Source: CANJDH01 sp031430015
Lineage (GTDB): Bacteria; Pseudomonadota; Gammaproteobacteria; Burkholderiales; JAEUOS01
Direction: 5' to 3'
NCBI GenBank assembly: GCA_031430015.1
Contig: JANPAR010000134.1
Location: forward strand, 1-13,845
Length of the DNA: 13,845 nt
Part shown: positions 7,648-13,845 of the stretch, one piece after another
Position numbering within the stretch: the stretch's first letter is position 1
Layout of the letters: each line of letters starts with the position of its first letter
Notes under the pieces: generated by a model
Databases searched by the model: none
Seen by the model: only the letters and a program-made list of their open reading frames with translations
What the model was told of the DNA's origin: nothing
Program-made: the position numbers and the translations under genes

Positions 7648-8274
7648 TCAGAGCGGCGGATATTTCGCGCCGTTGCCGTTCTTGACTGCGGCACCGTTGG
7701 GTGCAACCACGCCCATCGAAACGATGTACTTGAGAGCGGCGTCAACACTCATGTCGAGCTCGATCACATCCGTGCGCGGCAGCATGAGGAAAAATCCGGA
7801 CGTCGGGTTGGGCGTGGTGGGCACATAAATGCTGACGTGATCGCCGGGCAAATGTTCGGCGACGCCAGCGCCGGGCGCGCCGGTCAAAAACGCAATCGTC
7901 CAGGCGCCCTTGCGTGGATATTCCACCAGTACTGCCTTGCGAAATGCCTGGCCATTGGGCGACAGAATCGTATCTGACACCTGCTTGACCGACGAATAGA
8001 TCGACCGCACGATCGGAATGCGGTTGAGCAACAGCTCCCACCACACCACCAGGCGCTCGCCGATAAAGTTCGCGGCCAGCACGCCGGTGATGAACACCAG
8101 CAACAGCGCCATCATCAGACCGAGGCCGGGGATGTGCTGGCGCTCGATCACCTCGGGAATCATCCACGATGGAAACACGCCGTCCATCGTGGTCACAATC
8201 AGGCGGATCACCCAGATCGTGATCGCCAGGGGCAGCCAGATCAGCAGGCCTGTAATGAGATATTTTTTGAACAC
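7648..8274 (-). CDS. DUF502 family inner-membrane protein
   Basis: 208 residues starting at GTG 8274 (MFKKYLITGLLIWLPLAITI). Two hydrophobic spans are visible, about residues 6-29 and 50-72. They are followed by the conserved NRIPIVRSIYSSVKQVSDTI segment and a soluble C-terminal part with VSIYVPTTPNPTSGFFLMLP and the DAALKYIVSMGVV helix, all hallmarks of DUF502. Its biochemical role is unknown. The last ~18 residues are polar and variable. There is no good Shine-Dalgarno; the 45-bp gap to fmdB holds GCC/GCA triplet runs instead, so expression may depend on read-through from fmdB. The fmdB-DUF502-aspS order is, from memory, common in Burkholderiales. Confidence 0.92.
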   Translation of the reverse strand: MFKKYLITGLLIWLPLAITIWVIRLIVTTMDGVFPSWMIPEVIERQHIPGLGLMMALLLVFITGVLAANFIGERLVVWWELLLNRIPIVRSIYSSVKQVSDTILSPNGQAFRKAVLVEYPRKGAWTIAFLTGAPGAGVAEHLPGDHVSIYVPTTPNPTSGFFLMLPRTDVIELDMSVDAALKYIVSMGVVAPNGAAVKNGNGAKYPPL

Positions 8275-8319
8275 GATGCTGCTGCTGCGGTGGCGGCGGC
8301 GCGAATAAGGAGTGGCAGG

Positions 8320-8775
8320 TCAGGCAGCCTTGGCATCGCCGGAGGACGCGGACGACGACGAAGACGAAGACGAAGACGAGGATGAGGTGGTCGCAGAGCT
8401 GCTCGACGCAGCTGAACTCGCGCTTGCCGTATCAGACTTGGCGTCGCCTTTGGACTCACTCTTGGACTCGCCCTTCGACTCAGTCTTGGTGTCAGACTTG
8501 GCAGCGGAACCACCCTCGACGCTTTTGCCGTCAGTTGCGCTGGCACCACCGCCCTTGCCGTCCGCGTCGGATTTCTTTGCGTCCTTCTTGCCGCCGTCAC
8601 GAAAGTCGGTGACGTACCAGCCGCCGCCCTTCAACTGAAACGGCGGTGCCGACAATTGCTTGGTATAGGCGGCAGCGCTGCACGAGGGGCAGACGGTGAG
8701 AACCGCATCGGCCATTTTTTGCAGATGGTCCTGACGGTGCCCGCAGGCTTCGCAGGCATAGGCATAAATTGGCAT
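8320..8775 (-). CDS. FmdB-type zinc-ribbon protein with long serine-rich tail
   Basis: 151 residues. The first ~62 are a standard FmdB/CxxC_CxxC_SSSS regulatory-type zinc ribbon: MPIYAYACEACGH, with C8, C11, C29 and C32 as the zinc ligands, then FQLKGGGWYVTDF. The remaining ~90 residues are low complexity: Lys/Asp/Gly-rich, then repeated ESK/GDAKSD units, then serine runs including twelve consecutive Ser, ending GDAKAA. Family members often stop soon after GWYVTDF, so the tail is an extension. The role is unknown; the family is annotated as a putative regulatory protein, without firm evidence. It is the first gene of the long minus-strand series, preceded by a likely promoter and by the ssb terminator. 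Confidence 0.93.
   Translation of the reverse strand: MPIYAYACEACGHRQDHLQKMADAVLTVCPSCSAAAYTKQLSAPPFQLKGGGWYVTDFRDGGKKDAKKSDADGKGGGASATDGKSVEGGSAAKSDTKTESKGESKSESKGDAKSDTASASSAASSSSATTSSSSSSSSSSSSASSGDAKAA
8350..8385 (-). repeat. Polyserine codon run (12 consecutive Ser codons)
   Basis: In the coding direction this is a 36-bp run of TCN codons, mainly alternating TCG and TCT, so it is nearly a tandem TCGTCT hexanucleotide. Such runs are prone to slippage in multiples of three or six, which would change the tail length without breaking the frame. Confidence 0.85.
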
Positions 8776-8822
8776 GGTGGTCGCGGAAAAACCGAAAAAG
8801 AGTTGACGAAACAGAACCTTAG

Positions 8823-8828
8823 ATTATA
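8823..8828 (-). promoter_or_regulatory. Likely -10 element of the fmdB promoter
   Basis: A perfect TATAAT reads on the minus strand 47 bases before the fmdB start. At 16-18 bp spacing the -35 position would fall in the GC-rich terminator stem, where no TTGACA-like hexamer is visible, so recognition may rely on the -10 region or an activator. This is the natural place for a promoter because ssb transcription stops immediately upstream. Confidence 0.5.
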
Positions 8829-8840
8829 TCGCAAAGCAAC

Positions 8841-8877
8841 AAAAAGCCGCCCCCCACTCTCGTGGGGAACGGCTTTT
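8841..8877 (-). terminator. Intrinsic terminator after ssb
   Basis: Read on the minus strand: AAAAGCC, then CCCCAC, the loop GAGA, GTGGGG, and GGCTTTTT. This long GC-rich stem with a U-run lies 85 bp past the ssb stop. The A-run on the other arm would also give a weaker T-run in the plus direction, but no plus-strand gene ends there. Confidence 0.88.
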
Positions 8878-8961
8878 GAAAGCCACTCGGCCGGGTGCGG
8901 CGGCCGGTGATTGCTGACCACGCGGGGCAGGCCGGGTCACGCAGCCAGCGCCCTTACAGCC

Positions 8962-9465
8962 TCAGAACGGAATATCGTCGTCCATGTCGTCGAAGCCGCC
9001 CGCCGGCTTTTTGGCCGCAGCAGGCCGCGCTGGCGCGCCACCACCAGCGTTACCCCCTGCATTGCCTGCATAAGCCGGGGCGCGTGCGCCGCCGCCATCG
9101 TCATCACCACCGGGCGCGCCCATGCCTTCGCGCGAGCCGAGCATTTTCATTTCATCGGCAATAATTTCTGTGGTGTAGCGGTCCTGGCCTTCCTTGTCCT
9201 GCCATTTGCGGGTGCGGATGCGGCCTTCAATATAGACCGGCCGGCCTTTTTTCAGATACTGGCCGGCGATTTCGGCCAGACGGCCGAAAAAGGACACGCG
9301 GTGCCACTCGGTGGCTTCTTTTTTCTCGCCGGTCGCCTTGTCTTTCCAGGTGTCGGTGGTGGCGAGGGTAATGTTGGTGATCGCCGCACCGTCGGGCGTA
9401 TAGCGCGTTTCGGGGTCTTTGCCGAGATTGCCGATCAGAATGACCTTGTTAACGGATGCTGCCAT
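8962..9465 (-). CDS. ssb: Single-stranded DNA-binding protein
   Basis: 167 residues, normal for proteobacterial SSB (E. coli 178). It coats single-stranded DNA in replication, repair and recombination. The N-terminal OB fold (about 1-108) starts MAASVNKVILIGNLGKDPET and includes TEWHRVSFFGRLAEIAGQYL and GRPVYIEGRIRTRKWQD. The linker is Gly/Ala/Pro-rich. The protein ends in the acidic protein-interaction tip DDMDDDIPF. The ATG at 9465 has an excellent AAGGAG nine bases upstream (9475-9480). The start lies inside the 3' end of the MFS gene (17-bp overlap). It is separated from uvrA only by that gene, and transcription ends at the terminator at 8841-8877. Confidence 0.98.
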   Translation of the reverse strand: MAASVNKVILIGNLGKDPETRYTPDGAAITNITLATTDTWKDKATGEKKEATEWHRVSFFGRLAEIAGQYLKKGRPVYIEGRIRTRKWQDKEGQDRYTTEIIADEMKMLGSREGMGAPGGDDDGGGARAPAYAGNAGGNAGGGAPARPAAAKKPAGGFDDMDDDIPF

Positions 9466-10678
9466 GATTGAGTTCTCCTTCTTGAGAATTCGCGCTTGCC
9501 GCCACTTTGCGGGACTGCGGTTCGCGCATCGAAAAAGCGGCGATGAACCAGACCAACATCATCACCGCGCCAAAAACAAAGACAGATTCTACACCTGAAT
9601 ATTTGACCAGTACACCACCCAGCACGCCGCCCGCCGAGAGGCCCAGCGCCTGGGTGGTGTTGTAGACCCCGAGAGCCGCGCCCTTGCCCGCCGGCGGCGC
9701 AACGCGTGACACCAGAGAGGGCAGCATCGCCTCCAGAATATTGAAGGCCACAAAAAACGCGAACAGCAGAAACACCACCCACGCAAAGTGGTGCACGCCT
9801 TCAATGAAAGCGGCTTGCACCAACGCCATCAGCGCCACCGCACCGAGCAACACGGCGCGGCTCTTGCCACGCTTCTCGCCCCACATGATGGGCGGCATCA
9901 TCACTGCGAACGAGAGCAATACCACCGGCAAATACACCTGCCAGTGCGAGCTGACCTTGAGCGCGCCGGTCTCGACCAGCGCCAGCGGCACCACGACAAA
10001 CATTGCCATTTGCACCATGTGCAGGCTGAAGATGCCGATGTTGAGGCGCACCAGTTCCGGATTGGAAACGATGGACGCCAGCGATGGCCGTACCACGTCC
10101 GGCCCCGGCGCGTGCAGGGCGGCGCTTGCAGGCGGCACCACCCACACCACCACGGCGATGGCCGCCAGGGCGAGCACACCGGTCAGGTTGAAGATGCCGT
10201 CCATGCCAATCGACGCATAGAGCACCGGCGCGCCAACAAGAGAAAGCGCAAAGGTCAGGCCGATACTCGCGCCAATCGCCGCCATCGCCTTTGTGCGATT
10301 TTCCTCGCGCGTGAGATCGGATAAAAATGCGCTCACCGCCGCCGAGATCGCGCCCGCACCCTGAATCGCGCGGCCGAGCATCGCGGTGTAAATGTCGCCC
10401 GGCATGGCGGCAACGAAGCTGCCGATGGCGAACAGCACCAGACCAAAAATGATCACGGGTTTGCGGCCAAACCGGTCGGAGGCCATGCCGAACGGAATTT
10501 GCAGCAGACCTTGCGTCAGGCCATAAATGCCGAGCACCCAGCCCACCAGAGTGATGTCGTACCCCGGCAAGGTTTTGGCATGAATCGCGAACACCGGCAG
10601 GATCAGGAACAACCCAAGCATGCGCAGGGCGAAGATCGAGGCCAGCGAAAACGCCGCGCGAATTTCCAGTGATGACAT
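9449..10678 (-). CDS. MFS transporter, YajR-like
   Basis: 409 residues from the ATG at 10678 (MSSLEIRAAFSLASIFALRM). An in-frame extension to 10813 is Pro/Arg-rich, unlike the family, and is rejected. It has the usual 12 hydrophobic spans. Motif A is visible in the TM2-3 loop (GMASDRFGRKPVI), and GRAIQGAGAISAAVSAFLSD and LTREENRTKAMA are typical of the YajR subgroup of proton-driven exporters. E. coli YajR carries an extra C-terminal cytosolic domain; here the chain stops ~26 residues after TM12, so that domain is absent. The substrate is unknown. No strong ribosome site precedes the ATG. The 3' end overlaps ssb by 17 bp, so the two are probably one transcript. It is divergent from uvrA. Confidence 0.9.
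   Translation of the reverse strand: MSSLEIRAAFSLASIFALRMLGLFLILPVFAIHAKTLPGYDITLVGWVLGIYGLTQGLLQIPFGMASDRFGRKPVIIFGLVLFAIGSFVAAMPGDIYTAMLGRAIQGAGAISAAVSAFLSDLTREENRTKAMAAIGASIGLTFALSLVGAPVLYASIGMDGIFNLTGVLALAAIAVVVWVVPPASAALHAPGPDVVRPSLASIVSNPELVRLNIGIFSLHMVQMAMFVVVPLALVETGALKVSSHWQVYLPVVLLSFAVMMPPIMWGEKRGKSRAVLLGAVALMALVQAAFIEGVHHFAWVVFLLFAFFVAFNILEAMLPSLVSRVAPPAGKGAALGVYNTTQALGLSAGGVLGGVLVKYSGVESVFVFGAVMMLVWFIAAFSMREPQSRKVAASANSQEGELNHGSIR
9475..9480 (-). promoter_or_regulatory. Strong Shine-Dalgarno for ssb inside the MFS gene
   Basis: AAGGAG on the minus strand, nine bases before the ssb ATG. It fixes that start and lies within the last codons of the MFS transporter gene. Confidence 0.85.
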
Positions 10679-10991
10679 TGGCGTGAACTGCGAGGCGTGT
10701 TGCGGTGCTATCGAGGAGAGAAACCGTCCAGTATCGGCAGGCGGGCCGGGCGGTGCGGAAATGCGGGGGCGGGACTCAATTACGGCTAAATGCGCCGGCA
10801 CAGAGCGCCACAACAGGGCAATCCGCTATAGTAGCAGGTTGCCCCATTTGCACGACTCCCTGTTTCAGCCTGCACGTTGATGATTGGCGCTTGCAAGCAC
10901 CTGATTCTCAATGGCTATTCGGCCAAGATGCCGCGTACCGGGGCTTTAACAAGGAGGCCCGCTTTCCCTGGGCCACTTGCCGGAAACACGC
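10679..10991. promoter_or_regulatory. Divergent intergenic region between the MFS-ssb unit and uvrA
   Basis: These 313 bp must hold promoters in both directions. A plus-strand TATAGT at 10827-10832 is a candidate -10 for uvrA, without a convincing -35. I looked for a LexA operator (CTG-N10-CAG, E. coli type) and found none; CTGTTTCAGCCTGCAC near 10860 has only the left half. A perfect AAGGAGG at 10951-10957 is too far from the uvrA ATG to serve it. No gene is supported here; the in-frame extensions of both neighbours into this region look non-coding. Confidence 0.5.
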
Positions 10992-13808
10992 ATGAACGAC
11001 ACCATCCGCATCCGCGGCGCACGTACCCACAATCTCAAAAACGTCAGCCTCGACCTGCCGCGTGACAAGCTCATTGTCATCACCGGTTTGTCCGGTTCGG
11101 GCAAATCGTCGCTCGCGTTTGACACGCTCTACGCTGAGGGCCAGCGCCGTTACGTCGAATCGTTGTCGGCCTACGCGCGCCAGTTCCTGCAATTGATGGA
11201 AAAGCCCGATGTCGATTTGATCGAAGGCCTGTCGCCGGCGATCTCGATCGAGCAAAAAGCCACCAGCCATAACCCGCGCTCCACCGTCGGCACCGTCACC
11301 GAGATTCACGACTATCTGCGCTTGCTCTACGCGCGCGTCGGCACGCCCTATTGCCCGGAACACAATCTCGCGCTCAACGCACAGTCGGTCTCGCAGATGG
11401 TCGATCACGTGCTGGCCCTGCCGCCCGAGACCAAGCTCGCGATCCTCGCGCCGGTGGTGAACGAGCGCAAGGGCGAATTCATGGACTTGGTCGACGATCT
11501 GCGCGCGCAGGGTTTTGTGCGTCTGCGCGTCGATGGCGCGCTGGTCGAGATCGACGCGGTGCCGAAGATGAAGAAAAACTTCAAGCACTCGATTGCCGTG
11601 GTGGTGGACCGCATCAAGGTGGGCGGTGACATGAAGCAGCGACTTGCCGAGTCGTTCGAGACCTGCTTGCGTCTGGCCGAAGGGCGCGCGATTGCGCAAG
11701 AGATCGAGTCTGGTCGCGAACATTTGTTCTCCGCCAAATTTTCCTGCCCGATTTGCGGTTACTCGATTGCCGAGCTCGAGCCGCGCCTGTTTTCGTTCAA
11801 CAATCCCATGGGTGCGTGTCAAGCCTGCGATGGCCTCGGCAACATCCAGTTTTTTGACCCCAAGCGCATCGTCGCGTTTCCGCATTTGTCGCTGGCAAGC
11901 GGTGCGGTCAAGGGCTGGGACCGGCGCAACCAGTTCTACTACCAGATGCTGCAATCGCTCGCCGCCTTCTACAAATTCGATCTCGAACAGGCCTTCGAGA
12001 AAATGCCACAAGCCGCGCAGGACATCATCCTGCAAGGCTCGGACAAGGAAAAAATTCCTTTCCATTACGTCAACGAAAAGGGCCGCACCGTCATTCGCGA
12101 GCACGTGTTCGAAGGCGTGATTCCCAATCTCGAACGCCGCTACAAGGAGACCGACTCGCAGATGGTGCGCGAGGAGCTGGCCAAGTACATCAGCAACAAG
12201 ACCTGTCCCGACTGCGCGGGCTCGCGTCTGCGCGAAGAAGCGCGCAACGTGCGCGTGGGGGGCGAGACCATCTACAGCGTATCGGGCAAATCGCTCAAAG
12301 ATGGTCTGGGATTCTTCAGGAGCCTGGTGCTCGATGGCCACAAGGCGCAGATCGCCGAGCGCATCGTCAAGGAAATTGCGGCGCGCATGAACTTCCTCAA
12401 CGATGTCGGCCTCGACTATCTGTCGCTCGACCGCTCGGCCGAGACGCTCTCGGGCGGCGAAGCGCAGCGCATTCGCCTCGCCTCGCAAATCGGCTCGGGC
12501 CTGACCGGTGTGATGTACGTGCTCGACGAGCCTTCCATCGGCTTGCACCAGCGCGACAATGACCGCCTGCTTGGCACGCTCAAGCATCTGCGCGACCTCG
12601 GCAACACCGTGATCGTCGTTGAGCATGATGAAGATGCTATCCGCGCTGCCGACCATGTGCTCGACCTCGGCCCCGGTGCCGGCGTGCATGGCGGCGAAAT
12701 CGTTGCGCAAGGCGTACCCGCCGAAATTGAACGCAATCCGAAATCACTCACCGGGCAATACCTGTCGGGCAAAAAGAGCATCGCGATTCCGTCCAAGCGC
12801 GCGCGGCCCGACCCGAAGCGAATGCTGCAAGTCGAAGGCGCGCGCGGCAACAATCTCAAAAACGTCACCCTCAATCTTCCGGTGGGCTTGATGACCTGCG
12901 TCACCGGCGTCTCCGGCTCAGGCAAGTCAACTCTCATCAACGACACGCTCTACAACCAGGTCGCGCATCACCTCTACGGCTCGAACGCACCGGCGGCCGA
13001 GCACGACCTGATCCACGGACTGGAACACTTCGACAAAGTCATCGCGGTCGATCAATCGCCGATTGGCCGCACGCCACGCTCCAATCCGGCCACTTACACA
13101 GGGTTGTTCACGCCGATCCGCGACTTGTTTTCGCAAACACCGTCATCGCGCGAGCGCGGCTACGAACCCGGGCGCTTCTCGTTCAACGTCAAGGGCGGGC
13201 GCTGCGAAGCCTGCCAGGGCGATGGCGTCATCAAGGTTGAGATGCACTTCCTGCCCGACGTCTACGTGCCCTGCGACGTGTGCCACGGCAAACGTTACAA
13301 CCGCGAAACGCTGGACGTGCAATACAAGGGCAAGAACATCACCGAAGTGCTGGAGATGACAGTCGAAGACGCGCACAAATTCTTCGAGGTGGTGCCCGTG
13401 GTCGCGCGCAAACTCGCCACTCTGCTCGATGTCGGCCTCGGATACATCAAGCTAGGCCAGAGCGCCACCACGCTCTCTGGCGGTGAAGCGCAGCGCGTAA
13501 AATTAGCGCTAGAATTAAGTAAGCGCGATACTGGCCGTACGCTGTATATTTTAGATGAGCCAACAACAGGTTTGCATTTTGCTGATATTCAATTATTGTT
13601 AGATGTGATTCACCGTTTGCGCGATGCGGGCAATACGATTGTGATTATTGAACATAATTTAGACGTGATTAAAACCGCGGATTGGATTGTGGACATGGGT
13701 CCAGAAGGCGGTGATGGCGGTGGTTTAATCATTGCAGAAGGTACGCCTGAAGTTGTTGCGCAAAGTACCCAAAGCTATACCGCTAAATATTTAAAAGCGA
13801 TGCTATAG
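10992..13808 (+). CDS. uvrA: UvrABC excinuclease subunit A, with compositionally foreign C-terminal segment
   Basis: 938 residues (E. coli 940). It is the damage-sensing ABC ATPase that loads UvrB in nucleotide excision repair. Features in order: Walker A GLSGSGKSS (32-40); zinc cysteines C252, C255, C276, C279; signature LSGGEAQRIRLA (from 486) with Walker B VLDEPSIGLH; second Walker A GVSGSGKST (639-647); zinc cysteines C738, C741, C761, C764; second signature LSGGEAQRVKLA (about 829-839); Walker B ILDEP (853-857). The ATG at 10992 is chosen because MNDTIRIRGARTHNLKNV is the standard N-terminus; GGA lies nine bases upstream. A TTG at 10977 is an in-frame alternative. From about codon 836 the DNA changes from about 60% to 40% G+C with different codon use, while the frame and family continue intact. 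Confidence 0.97.
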   Translation: MNDTIRIRGARTHNLKNVSLDLPRDKLIVITGLSGSGKSSLAFDTLYAEGQRRYVESLSAYARQFLQLMEKPDVDLIEGLSPAISIEQKATSHNPRSTVGTVTEIHDYLRLLYARVGTPYCPEHNLALNAQSVSQMVDHVLALPPETKLAILAPVVNERKGEFMDLVDDLRAQGFVRLRVDGALVEIDAVPKMKKNFKHSIAVVVDRIKVGGDMKQRLAESFETCLRLAEGRAIAQEIESGREHLFSAKFSCPICGYSIAELEPRLFSFNNPMGACQACDGLGNIQFFDPKRIVAFPHLSLASGAVKGWDRRNQFYYQMLQSLAAFYKFDLEQAFEKMPQAAQDIILQGSDKEKIPFHYVNEKGRTVIREHVFEGVIPNLERRYKETDSQMVREELAKYISNKTCPDCAGSRLREEARNVRVGGETIYSVSGKSLKDGLGFFRSLVLDGHKAQIAERIVKEIAARMNFLNDVGLDYLSLDRSAETLSGGEAQRIRLASQIGSGLTGVMYVLDEPSIGLHQRDNDRLLGTLKHLRDLGNTVIVVEHDEDAIRAADHVLDLGPGAGVHGGEIVAQGVPAEIERNPKSLTGQYLSGKKSIAIPSKRARPDPKRMLQVEGARGNNLKNVTLNLPVGLMTCVTGVSGSGKSTLINDTLYNQVAHHLYGSNAPAAEHDLIHGLEHFDKVIAVDQSPIGRTPRSNPATYTGLFTPIRDLFSQTPSSRERGYEPGRFSFNVKGGRCEACQGDGVIKVEMHFLPDVYVPCDVCHGKRYNRETLDVQYKGKNITEVLEMTVEDAHKFFEVVPVVARKLATLLDVGLGYIKLGQSATTLSGGEAQRVKLALELSKRDTGRTLYILDEPTTGLHFADIQLLLDVIHRLRDAGNTIVIIEHNLDVIKTADWIVDMGPEGGDGGGLIIAEGTPEVVAQSTQSYTAKYLKAML

Positions 13809-13845
13809 CTTGGTTTGATAAAATGTGTCTGTAAAAATACGTTAA
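13497..13845. other. Low-GC segment of different genomic origin (uvrA 3' end plus 37 bp)
   Basis: By hand count, 13501-13845 is about 40% G+C against about 60% for 13201-13500. Leucine TTA appears repeatedly here (for example 13503, 13512), while I found no in-frame TTA earlier in uvrA. The short stretch after the uvrA stop is also AT-rich. The boundary lies at or just before 13497, after a conserved GGTGAAGCGCAGCGCGTAAA-like stretch that either background could share. Confidence 0.85.

Noticed and set aside
10679..10813. N-terminal extension of the MFS transporter
   Set aside because: Pro/Arg-rich and unlike the family; the transporter N-terminus begins normally at the ATG at 10678.
10858..10876. 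Possible LexA box upstream of uvrA
   Set aside because: Only the CTGT half matches; the ACAG half is missing.
10908..12710. A 600-residue open frame on the minus strand, opposite uvrA
   Set aside because: It is wholly antisense to conserved uvrA and arises from GC-biased codon use. Its His/Arg/Ala-rich composition resembles no family.

Overview
The window looks like chromosomal core sequence from a betaproteobacterium, most likely Burkholderiales. Three things suggest this: roughly 60% G+C with strong third-position GC bias, protein wording typical of that group, and the divergent uvrA / MFS-ssb arrangement. All of it is housekeeping sequence. I see no rRNA, tRNA, CRISPR array, insertion sequence or prophage.

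Layout: positions 1-449 (+) hold the 3' end of pyrF (UMP synthesis). It converges on a long minus-strand series that, read in its own direction from 8775 down to 540, is: FmdB-type zinc-ribbon protein, DUF502 membrane protein, aspS, tandem DUF1330 protein, nudB, ydbH, ynbE-like lipoprotein, ydbL, yciA-like thioesterase, and an unrecognised 161-residue protein. The part from the DUF1330 gene to the thioesterase is tightly packed: gaps are at most about 30 bp and one junction is a 4-bp ATGA overlap. Upstream of this series, also on the minus strand, a YajR-like MFS transporter (10678-9449) overlaps ssb (9465-8962) by 17 bp. ssb ends at a strong intrinsic terminator (8841-8877), and a perfect TATAAT lies just beyond it, probably driving fmdB. 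uvrA (10992-13808, +) is transcribed away from the MFS gene across a 313-bp intergenic region.

How the genes fit together: AspRS supports translation and, from its N-terminal residues, is probably the non-discriminating type that also makes Asp-tRNA(Asn). NudB is a folate-pathway step. YdbH, YnbE and YdbL match the E. coli set that builds an AsmA-like phospholipid bridge between inner and outer membrane. YciA hydrolyses acyl-CoA. SSB and UvrA serve replication and repair.

The most unusual feature is at the right end. At about 13497, inside the second ABC signature of uvrA, composition drops abruptly from about 60% to about 40% G+C and codon use changes completely (TTA leucine appears), while the reading frame and protein family continue without a break. 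The last ~100 codons of uvrA and the 37 bases after it come from a different genomic background. This is either a metagenome assembly chimera joined at a conserved motif or a natural homologous replacement. Annotation right of ~13490 should not be assumed to belong to the same organism.
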